This document shows, in pieces, positions 39,301-48,700 of a stretch of DNA of 64,000 nucleotides. How positions within the stretch are numbered: position 1 is the first letter of the stretch; each line of letters opens with the position of its first letter. The stretch is from the NCBI GenBank assembly GCA_013399695.1, contig VXAU01001100.1, positions 124,001 to 188,000 of the forward strand, read 5' to 3'. The translations under genes were made by a program, and so were the position numbers. The notes below the pieces were generated by a model, which was given only the letters and a program-made list of their open reading frames with translations, searched no databases and was not told the DNA's origin. The DNA comes from Formicarius rufipectus. Lineage: Eukaryota; Chordata; Aves; Passeriformes; Formicariidae.

Positions 39301-41565
39301 TTCTCATGAACTGTTAATAATGGATCAGTTGCAGCAGTGCCCAGGGCACACCTGAGGCTACAAGGATACACACCTCAGGCTACTAGCTGGGTGTTAAGGA
39401 AACCTTCAAGGCATGATAATGTTTCCTGTCTTCACATCAATGACTAAGTTGTGATAACTCCCCTCCAGAGAGGCATTAGCACCTTCACATCCAGCCTGAG
39501 AGGTCATCACGGACTGGCATAATAGGCAGCTGCAACGACCTAGACCACCAAAAATTTCAAAAGTATCGCTCAAATCAGAGTTAAATCACCCACTGTGAAA
39601 CTCCTCCCCCTGGGTGAGGTACTGGCATTCCCACCTGAACCTGAGCATATATAATCTAGGGGCTCTAGGACTTCTGGTACCACTTGGTACCAGAAGAGGA
39701 CCAAAACTTGAACAGTATTGTGATTGCCGCTCTCAACAAGACTATGATCACCATCCTCACCAACAGGAGGTTGGTTACTTTGCACCTGGGGGACCACGTG
39801 ATGCTCAGCACAGGAGCTAACAAACACCATTCTTATTGTGCCTCAGGCTGCTGCGTTATACATCTAGGTTTTGTGGATTAAACCCAATCTTCTTAGTAAA
39901 TCTTAACTCAGACTCTCGAGTTGAGTTCATTCCTCCCACTGCTGCACCTTTAAACAAGCACAGTATGTGACATGTTTGAAGGCAGAGCAGTAAATCTAAC
40001 TAAAGTTCCAAATTTCTATGTCAGCAAGAGTTGCAGCCACTGGTTTCTAATATAAAATATCGCTAAGTGCTGGGGCGGTGTCTTTGGCAGAGCGATGCAG
40101 CATTTTCTCCACAATTCTGAGCTCTTAACTCAGCAGAGAACAACTGCTAAATATCTATGTCTATCCTAAATAAAATACATCATTTTCACAGAGGAAGCCT
40201 GGGTTCCTAAATCTGAAGATTAGTGCACTTTCCGTATCTGTTCTCAAAAGCCTTTATTTGTCTTTAAATTCTTATATCGTGTCCAAAACATTCCTGCAGA
40301 AGTGGAGAGGACTGTTCTCGAGTACAGTCACCAGAACTTAGAATCTCTGTTCTTCCCAAAATGACTTCTCTCCATCTTATCCCCCTGTGGCATCAGAGGA
40401 GCCCATACTTTTGCTACTCCTGCCTTGCTCCCAGCAGCAGGTCAGAGTCTACATCAGTGGCTGAAATGCTAATTTTTACTCATCAAGCTCAACTCGCTAA
40501 GGCCTTTGCTAAAATCCTCTTACACAACAGTAGCCGTAACTTCAAGAGAAGGGAAGATGATGAGAAAATAACAAATGCAAAGCAAGACCCCCCCCCCCCA
40601 ANCTCACTAGATCACTTCTACAGAGAGGCTTCACATTTAACAACCCTCAGGGGATTTCCTAGCTGTCTTCCACTCTGCATAAAAGCTTTTGGCATAGGCA
40701 TTTATTTCATAGAACTCCAGAATTTCACACTATGCCAAAAAACAACTCAAGGATGTTGCAGCTTTGAATTCTCATAGTCAGGCCAGAAAAGAAAGTGAAC
40801 ACCTGATTACTCACCTGTTCACATTTCTCATGGCTTATAAGTCTCTAAACTAGTTCCCAGTACTCCCAGTGCTACTACTCTCACATTCCCCATCCTGCAA
40901 CAGTGAATGTGTTTTATTCTGGGGGTGGGTTTCTATCAGAAACAATTATAATTCTGTAACACTAACTACTGTTCTCAAAGTCTTGTCCCTGTATTGGCTG
41001 TGGTTGGTTTTTTGATGCCTTAAGTTTACTGTCGTTTTCTGACAAGACTTATCCACGAGAACAAGGCTTCGGATCAGCTCAGATGATGGAAGTGTTACAG
41101 GGCTGGTCCTTCCTTTCCCTTCCACACTCTCCTTTCCCACACCGGCTTAAATCCAGGACACATAGAACCAGGTTACGCAATTCGCACTACCGATACAAAT
41201 AACGAGAAAAGTACGGCAAACACATATTTATAATCACTAAAACGCAACAGCATTTATATAAACGGTAAAACACCTGTATAAATCCAGCCTGTATTACATG
41301 AAATACTTAGCCAACTAAACACCCCCAAGGAAAGCCACTCGAGGGCCAACGACACCCGCGCTGCGCGGCTGTTTGGGGCGCCCCGCGCACCACACGTAGC
41401 ACGAAGCCAAACGACACCCTGCTGAGCGCTGCACCTCCCCGCACCCACAACCCGCGCCCCGGGAAGATGCCATCCCGGGAGATGCGTCCGCCGCCTCTTC
41501 CAGCGCCACCACGCACCGTCCATAGTCTCCCTGGCGGCGCTCAGGCTGGCAGCGTTGCTCGCCAT
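36343..41565 (-). CDS. MZT1: MZT1 (MOZART1), mitotic-spindle organizing protein 1; full coding region in 3 exons
   Basis: MZT1 is a very small gamma-tubulin complex subunit. It binds N-terminal parts of GCP proteins and CDK5RAP2-type factors and helps recruit active gamma-tubulin ring complexes to centrosomes and spindle poles. Coding exons on the minus strand are 41565-41517, 37925-37780 and 36366-36343. All junctions are GT-AG and the phase is continuous, giving 72 aa. The conserved core reads [20 protein letters not shown], then a [16 protein letters not shown] segment, and the tail is AAENMTG. The start ATG has G at -3 and G at +4. Human MZT1 is, from memory, about 82 aa with an Ala/Gly-rich N-terminus; here the N-terminus is [16 protein letters not shown], so it is shorter. 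The gene is head-to-head with BORA across a CpG island. Recognition is by remembered sequence and exon structure. Confidence 0.96.
36367..37779 (-). other. MZT1: MZT1 intron 2
   Basis: An AT-rich 1.4-kb intron with no repeat or second gene recognised. Confidence 0.85.
37780..37925 (-). CDS. MZT1: MZT1 coding exon 2
   Basis: This exon encodes almost all of the conserved helical core, residues 17-65. The acceptor is ttctgttgcag and the donor gtaatgc. It is 146 nt long. Confidence 0.97.
39300..39970 (+). mobile_element. LTR-like block with TATA box and hairpin (uncertain)
   Basis: Read on the plus strand, this block has a TATATAA box at 39648-39654 and a perfect 11-bp hairpin (39671-39696) where a start site would fall. 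A polyadenylation-like AGTAAA follows near 39893-39898 with a short tail after it. That order of parts resembles U3-R-U5 of an ERV LTR. I could not find TG...CA ends with matching target duplications, and no retroviral coding sequence adjoins it. The limits given are rough. It may instead be an intronic promoter or unrelated sequence. Confidence 0.3.
39671..39696. repeat. Perfect 11-bp hairpin, loop ACTT
   Basis: CTTCTGGTACC, loop ACTT, then the exact reverse complement GGTACCAGAAG. It begins 17 bp past the end of the TATATAA box. Confidence 0.93.
41517..41565 (-). CDS. MZT1: MZT1 coding exon 1
   Basis: Forty-nine coding bases from ATG to ATGGACG, followed by the donor gtgcgt. It ends one base into codon 17; that G joins TT of exon 2 to make Val. 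Confidence 0.93.
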
Positions 41566-41659
41566 GCCGACCGCCGGAACCGGAACGCGCGGGGCCGGCA
41601 CGGCACGGCGCGGCCCACCTCCCGCACCGCACCGCACAGGCGGGCAGGCGGCGCTCCCG

Positions 41660-41665
41660 TTCGAA
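41660..41665 (-). promoter_or_regulatory. CHR-like element TTCGAA
   Basis: TTCGAA is a known variant of the cell-cycle genes homology region (consensus TTTGAA). It sits 95 bp upstream of the MZT1 ATG and 29 bp (start to start) from the nearest CCAAT box. A GCGG lies 6 bp upstream on the minus strand, close to but not at the usual 4-bp CDE spacing. Confidence 0.45.
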
Positions 41666-41688
41666 TTCGTGCCGCGGCGCCCCTCGCC

Positions 41689-41693
41689 ATTGG
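41689..41693 (-). promoter_or_regulatory. CCAAT box 1 (NF-Y)
   Basis: ATTGG on the plus strand, CCAAT on the minus strand, within GCCATTGGCC. Confidence 0.6.
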
Positions 41694-41720
41694 CCCGTTC
41701 GAGGGAGAGTGCGCCCTGCC

Positions 41721-41725
41721 ATTGG
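41721..41725 (-). promoter_or_regulatory. CCAAT box 2 (NF-Y)
   Basis: ATTGG, 32 bp from box 1, again within GCCATTGGCC. Confidence 0.6.
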
Positions 41726-41751
41726 CCCGGCGGGGCGGCCCGCGCGCTCTG

Positions 41752-41756
41752 ATTGG
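41752..41756 (-). promoter_or_regulatory. CCAAT box 3 (NF-Y)
   Basis: ATTGG within CTGATTGGGT, the NF-Y preferred context on the other strand, 31 bp from box 2. Confidence 0.6.
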
Positions 41757-41809
41757 GTAGGGCACCCGGAGGGGGCGGGGCTACCTTAAAGGGCCGCGCG
41801 GTGAGCTGG

Positions 41810-41894
41810 GCCGGGCACCACGGTGCGGACCGGCAGCGGCGGGACGGGGCTGCGCTGCGAGGGCTCGGCGCGCTGTCCTGGGCCCTGAGAGACT
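41810..41894 (+). other. BORA: Candidate BORA non-coding exon 1
   Basis: A donor-like ACT|gtaaga at 41894/41895 lies inside the island, and BORA coding starts only after an acceptor at 42573-42574. A 5' UTR exon must therefore lie upstream. The start given here is a guess. Other possible donors are near 41799 and 42127. Confidence 0.3.
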
Positions 41895-42277
41895 GTAAGA
41901 GCGGGGCCGCTTCTCCCCGCCGCTCCGGGGCTGGTCGCCTACAGCGGGAGGGAGCGGTGCCGCCGGCCGGGGGGGTGCCTGAGGGCCGGGGCAGTACCGC
42001 CGGCCCGGGAGTTGCTGCGGGGCCGGGCCCCGTGCGGAGCGAGGAGGATGGGCTCTGCCTCGCCATGCCCTCCCGCGGTGGCTGGTCGGCCGCCGCCGCC
42101 GGGGAAAACCGTGCTGCCCGCGGCCCGTAAGCCCTCCAAGTTCCCGAGGCCGCCGAGCGGTAGTGTCTGTGGAGCGAGCTGCCCGCCAAGAGCGTGTTTG
42201 GTTCCTTGGCCGTTTTGTTTCTTACGGTGGTTGCTCGCGGGTGGCTGTTTGGTTGCTTGTTATTTTGGCTTTGGGTT

Positions 42278-42301
42278 TTTTTTTTGTTTGTTTGTTTGTT
42301 G
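42278..42301. repeat. T run and (TTTG)n in BORA intron 1
   Basis: A T run passes into four to five TTTG units. Confidence 0.85.
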
Positions 42302-42574
42302 TTGATTGTTTTTTTCCTAGTCCCCCTTTTCATGTCCTTGCTTGGCTCGCTTTCATAGGTTCTGTTTATATTTTATTCCTCGTACCAGCTGTATTTATCA
42401 GCTTTATGTCAAGTAGGTCCAAGCCGCAGCTAACCTCGTTTTTGTTAGTCTTGTAAATGCTTCTGGCATCTTAAAATGGTTGATCGTTTCTTCTCAAAGC
42501 CTTCAGGATGACCCTCAAGCGTCAACATTATGACTTCATTTTTTTCCTTATTTTTTTCTCTCCCTCTTTTTCAG

Positions 42575-42745
42575 GTATAGTTTGGTGTTATGGGTGATAC
42601 AGAGGAAGCTAAAATGCAGATAACACCAGAAACTCCAGGACGAGTCACAATCCTGAATCCTTTTGAAAGTCCCAGTGATTATTATACTCTCCAGGAGCAG
42701 ATTGTCTCCAGTCCTTCTGTCTTTAAGTCAACAAAATCCTCATCA
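42575..42745 (+). CDS. BORA: BORA exon 2 (first coding exon)
   Basis: The exon follows the acceptor ctctttttcag and has 15 nt of 5' UTR before the ATG at 42590 (G at -3, G at +4). It encodes residues 1-52 and ends in phase 0 at TCA|gtaaga. Confidence 0.95.
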
Positions 42746-45700
42746 GTAAGATCTAGTCTTTAGTTGTGTAACTGTATAGTTGGAGTGCTAGTGTTTCCAA
42801 ATGCTTTTAGAAGGGTATTTTGTATAATGAACTTTAACATGTACTAAGCCAAAGAACTTTGGTGGTATTTTGTGGTTTCTTCTGTTTACAGAACTATGCT
42901 CCTTTTAACACCAAATTGTTGCTTAGTCTTCCTACCTTCTTAAATTTCTCTAGTCTTTAGATATTAAGCGATTGAGTGCTAAAAAAATCGCCAGTTCCTA
43001 CTTACCAACTAAGCAGGCTGGTGCAAATAAAACTTAACTGCCCTTTTATTATGAGGTGTTTGTGTATTCAAGGTAATGATTTTTTGTATATATAACTTCT
43101 AGTTGCAAATTGTATCCTGGTGTTCAGTTGAAATTATTTTCTAATAAGCATTAGAGAATATACTGTGCTAATGAAACTGAAAAGACTCACTTGGCGGATA
43201 ATTTTTCAAATGTATTTTAACAGTGCTTTGTAACTGTTAGATAAAAAGGTGAAGCTGCTTTGTTTCTGAATTGCATTTTGTTGTGCACTATGGATGGCAT
43301 CAGGAGGGACACTTTGCAATATGCATATGGGGTTGCATCTCTTCAGTCTTGAAAATGGGAGTTGAAAGGAAGACTGCTCTTTCATTGGGTAATGTGGTTT
43401 AGGTACAGACACTGGGTTGTTATGGAACCACAGTTTGGATTGTGGCAGTCTAGAAACAACTAAATTTTATCTTTAGTAGATCTGTTCTTAGAAATTGAGA
43501 AGAAACTGACACCTCAGTTTGTAAATATTAGCTATAACTTACCACTTAATGATACGTTTAAAATCACCGTAATACCACTACTGGGGTAAGACACCTGACT
43601 GACTTGTTTTTTTTTAAAAAGCAGAAAATTTAAATAGAAACTCTTTTGATTGCCTTTGACAGAAATTGTATGGGAACTGTAATTGTGTTGTTCCATTGAG
43701 ATTTGTCCTGTAGTTTCATCTTTATAGAATACCAAACATTAAGATGCCTCTTTCCTTTTTTAGACACCAGGAAAATTTAGATGGTCTATTGATCAACTTG
43801 CTCTAATAAATCCTGTGGAAATTGATTCGGAAGATGTTCGACGCCAAGCAATGTATTTGAGCCATGCTAGGTAACTTAATCTGTTTTTATGCAGTTAATT
43901 TAGCATTAATACTGGAACACTGTTCCTTTGCTTTATTAACACTTTAGCATAGCATTAAAGACTTGTTATTCAAATCTTTTAACAAAATTTTTTACATGTC
44001 CATGATGTGGACATATTTAGATAATATTTATATTATAATATTATATATATATAATATTATAATATTTAGATGAGGCTGCATCTCTATTGTTTCTTTTTGA
44101 TAAGAACTGCTAATCCACTCTGATTAGAGTTTGGAAGACAGGCAGATAAAAGCAGTCAATGGAAACAAGAAAATGTGATTGTTACCAGGCTAGCTCTTCT
44201 GCTCCTTATTTCAACACAGTTTATCTTGTCAGATTGTTCCATACTGAGAGGTATGAAGTGTAGGCACCTTTAGGACTCCTGTTGAAGGGTAGAGCTGAGA
44301 AAATGAGCTCAGGAAGCCTGTATTCCCTTTGAAAGGTATAGATTAGACTTAATATGAAGGAGACGTGACTAATGCTAGTTACTTGAAGTATTTTGGGAAC
44401 CTTATCTTAATTTTTTAATTTCTCTGAAAATAACTTCCATGGGGCAAAATGAGTAGGTAAAACAGGCTTGGTATTTCTTAGCTTGAGGGATAATTTTACA
44501 CACTGGTAGTACAGAACAACATGTCAAGAGGAGGCTGTAATGGTGTCTCTTGTAGATAGTCCTGCACATTTTTCAGATAAAATTTGCACAAAAAATTGCA
44601 ACTCATGGCACAAAACATTGAAGTAATAGAATAATACATCAGTCTTCCATCCTGTCTTGGCCAGGTTGCTCAGAGTTCCATCCACCCTCACCTTTAATGT
44701 TTCCAGGGATGGGGCATTCAGCATCTCTCAAAGCAACCTGTTCCAGTGTTTCAACACCCTTCTTGTAAAAAATACTGTGAAATAGAGCTACTGTTCTTAG
44801 TGCTGACAGAGCCGACATCTCTTTTTGAATTGGAAGAGCTGTAGAAGGACTATAACTGTCCTCAGCTGAATCTGTGAAACTCCATGTCAGTATTATTTTT
44901 CTTAATAGACCTTTGTTTCCTGGTCTTCCTCTAGCAGCAAGTAGGTTTCAGACTCTAATGCTTTTTATAGGTTATAAAGCCTTGAGCCTTTTGTTTTTTA
45001 GGGAGTCAATTACATTGTTTCTAGAAGCTTATTTGGACACACAGAAACTAGCTTTAATCTAGGTGATTTGGATGAAGTTCAGTGATCTGTGACATGGCCC
45101 ATAGATATAAATATGTGTTGTCTCAGAGGGTCCTTTTAGTCTGTCCCACTGCTTCATACCCACTGTGATTTTTGTTTTTTAAAGTCATCTCCTGTGACTA
45201 GGAAGAGGCTGGTTCGACTATGTGTAGATTTGCTTTCCATTCTTGCATGTTTCAGTGTAGTAGAGACTGAGGTGATTATTTCTGATGCCTGCAAACTGTA
45301 CATGGTTAAATGCATATACATATATGAGCATGTGTGTATAGGATTTTGCATGGAAACTTAATTTACATTTCATAAATACAGTTTTATGGGAGCTAAAGTG
45401 TCATAAATACAGCTCTTGATGTTAAAAGTTCTTGATAAAATAATTGAGTTTTTGAAGCCCATACAAAATGTTACATGAACTGTATACCTTGTTAAAAGGG
45501 GTAATTCATAATGCTTGTTGACAAGTCATTCTCTTCATTAGTTGCAAGCAACCACAGTATAGGTAATTCTGTGTATAAGTATTTCAAACTGTTAATACTC
45601 TGTAATGTAGTAAAAACAGTCTGAGGAGCAGCGCAGGGTGGAAGTCTGAATGTGTATCACATACAGATTTGATTTTGATAGTGTTTTCATAAACTGGGCA

Positions 45701-48700
45701 TCATCTATGTGCTGTGTATTTATTAGACTGCTTATAAGATGTTTAGGAGAATGTTTTTCTGGTTGACTGTGCTAGTGAAAAATACTCTGCCAATAATTGA
45801 GCAGGAACATTGACACAGTCTTGTCCACAAATTTTCATCTTCCTTTTTTATTTCTACTGGTAGAAATTGAATGCTATGCTCTTATTCATTAATTATTAAA
45901 AATATCTGTACTGTATCTTGCATACTGTGTGTCACAGTTGCAAGTACCATGCCGCTTGAAGTTGCATACAGGGCTGGCTTGTTTTTATTCTTGTTGAATA
46001 CATATGACATTTTCACATTGTTATTTTAACTGGAGTTATGTACTAAAGAAAAAAATGTTCCCTTTTGCACTAGCTGGCACTTTTAGTGGGAGTTGTTTTC
46101 CCAGTCCCCCTGTTTCTCCTTTGGAATTTGGCTTCTAAAAATGCTTATTACTTGTGATTCACTGTGCAATATACAGTGATTTTATGCTTATTCTTTTTGG
46201 TACAATAACTGAATTTTGTGCAAATGTCTTCATAGCACTCCCACTTAGCATCATCTAGGCAGACGTAATTGAAGATGGCATGTTCCACCATTGTAGATTT
46301 ATTCAAAGTGTGATAAGCATGAAAGAAAGGGCTATGAAAGAGAATTTATGTATTAGGCACATCTATGCGTGTTCGTGTAGCTAATAATGGGTTATCTGAC
46401 TGATTTCTAAAATTATTCAAGGTTAATTCAGGTATACAAACTGTATGAAACTGTTGTGTGATTCAGCAAACACAGTGATGAACATTTATAAGCTTCAAAA
46501 CATTTTACAGTAAATTCCATAGTAGTAACTGAAAGTGAGACTTGAAGATGACTGTTAGAGGAAATATAAATATAGAATCTCATACATCATGGCTGAAGAA
46601 GCTACAATATTTTTTAAAAGCTATGTTAAAAGCTGCATGAGGGAGTATGTTCATTGTTAGAAGCTAAAATATAACACTGTTTTCTAAACTAAAGAAAATA
46701 TGGCAGACTGTTTGACAGGGAGAACTTGGTGCTGGGAAAGTCGGCTGTATCAGGAATTTGAGTTTGCAAATTCCAGTAGTGTCTTTAGGTGCCCTTCAAT
46801 TCCTTACAGCTCAGTTTTTTAGTCTGGTTGGTTTTATAGTGTAAGTCTAGTCTCATGGTAACTTTAGTAGTAAAATCTATTCGTATGACATTATTTTTGA
46901 AGATCACTTATGACTGACTTTTTGTCCAGACTTGCTGATAAAAGGAGTAAAGAGAAAATTTGCAAATGTGTACTTATAAATGGTACGGATGTTTTTCAAA
47001 TGAGCTGACCTGAGAAGTGCCTTTATATTTCTAAATTTATAGTATAAGATTATTACACATAACAGTAAAAACATCTTACAATTTAGAGTTGAGTGCAATT
47101 TTATTTATGAACTTTCTCTTGAGCATCTGTAAATTATTATATGGTTGGGCTTTACATTTTTTCCTACTTGATGGTTTTGATAACTGAGTTGTTTTTCATT
47201 TGTTACCTAGAATTGATAAGGAGACAGAAGACAGAAGGCAAAAAGCTATTGAGGAGGTAATAAAACTTTGTGCTATCAAATACTGCTTTGTTTTCTGTCT
47301 ACAAAAAAGATACATGTCTAGTACAGGATTTCAAAATCCAGAAGCCTGTTGTATTTCACTCAGAAAGTAATTTTCATCCTTATCCATTGTAGTTGGAGTC
47401 CACAAGTTATTTTACTTCCCATCTTTTTTCACACATATGTAGTTCTAAACTACAGATTTACTACTAGCTTAGCTAGTGGTAATGTAACTGTAAGATAACA
47501 TCAGGTTAAAAGTAGTGATTGAGCATTTGGGAATTTACAGTAACTGTTAGTGTTTTATTGCATTTTTAAAAATATTGCAGAGTTTTTGTGATTTCTTCCG
47601 TACAAAGTGTGCTTAGCTGGACGCACACCTTTATTCTAGTAGCTTGTATATTTTTACATCCGTTTTTCATTGTATTTTTTACTATCCATTTGTCTAGCAG
47701 AGAAGGAAATTGTTTCAAATCTTCACTATAGGAATCTTAAATGTAATTTCAATTTAAAAAAAAGGCTCTGGTGAGAAGATCTGTCTGTTTTGGTCTTTAC
47801 ACACAAAAACCGTACTTTATGATACCATAAAGGTGGTGTGTAGTTGGCCTACAGCCTAAGGTGCTCTGTTGTTCTAAATCTGTATTAAAAAGGATGTTTC
47901 TTCTTTGTGAGATGTAACCTAATGGTTTCTGCAGCTGAACAGCTTGAAACCATGTCTCTGATAAAAATTGTGCCTTTAATAGTTGTGTGTTTCAAGCTGA
48001 GTTTTTTTCATTTACTTTGAATCTTGCATTTATTGTGCAAACAGGATTTGCCATTTCTTGAAACTATGTAATAGTGTTCATCTGCTCAGGATCAGGGTGT
48101 TCCACAGTGCAACTGTGCCGATAGATACAGTTTCAGGTTCAAGGGAAAATACTGAAATACCAGTGCTCATAAATGTTTCACTGCTGACCAATTTAGCTAA
48201 ATACACTAATAATGTTGCAAAAAAGCCTTGGTTTTTCACTTTTACTGTTACTGAAGTGTCTCTATCACTTCTGTGAAATAGCTCAATTGTCAAAATACAA
48301 CTTAACAAACTGAAAATGTGAAAAGAATTATTTTAGATTGTTGTGCAATAAGGTAGCAACAATCCAAATTTTGTAATGAGTAATTATTGTTAAATGAAAC
48401 TTTTCCTCAGTTTTCACTCTGAATACTTGAAAAATCTGAGGTGCTAAGTGTCACAAAGAACATGGAGGTCTTCAAATCATTTTCTCTTTAATCTGTCTGG
48501 GTCTGAAATAATGAAATATATTCTACATTTTTGTCATTGTTCAGAGCACTAATCTGAATTTGAGAATAACCAATTTCTAAAAGTGCTGAGATGATTTTTT
48601 TATTCTGCTCTAGTTTTTCACAAAAAGACTCATAGTTCCTTCTCCTTGGACAGAACATGAAGGCAAGCAAGCTTCTCAGTTTAATTCAACTAAATGTGAG

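Larger units (their letters stand above)
37926..41516 (-). other. MZT1: MZT1 intron 1
   Basis: A 3.6-kb intron. It holds an LTR-like block (about 39.3-39.97 kb, listed separately) and a C12 run at 40588-40599, followed by a single unresolved base at 40602. GC content rises toward the CpG island at the right end. Confidence 0.8.
41300..42200. promoter_or_regulatory. CpG-island bidirectional promoter of MZT1 and BORA
   Basis: About 0.9 kb of very GC- and CpG-rich DNA covers MZT1 exon 1 and the probable BORA first exon. The two genes point away from each other; the MZT1 ATG is at 41565 and the BORA ATG at 42590 after an intron. No TATA box is evident. Several long ORFs (up to 359 codons) cross the island on both strands. 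They are GC-driven artefacts with Pro/Arg/Ala-rich translations. Confidence 0.92.
43871..47210 (+). other. BORA: BORA intron 3
   Basis: A 3.3-kb intron, the largest in the coding part. It holds the 36-bp AT palindrome (44030-44065) and a reverse CR1 fragment (44655-44778). No exon-like sequence was seen in the rest. Confidence 0.8.

Noticed and set aside
39300..39970. Attempt to define LTR ends with target duplications
   Set aside because: None of the TG starts tried between 39235 and 39490 had a 5-bp prefix matching the sequence after a CA end between 39840 and 39990, so I did not assign element borders.
41254..42333. 359-codon minus-strand ORF and several overlapping ORFs in the CpG island
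   Set aside because: Translations are Pro/Arg/Ala-rich, run across MZT1 exon 1 and its splice donor, and are open in many frames at once because GC-rich DNA lacks stops.
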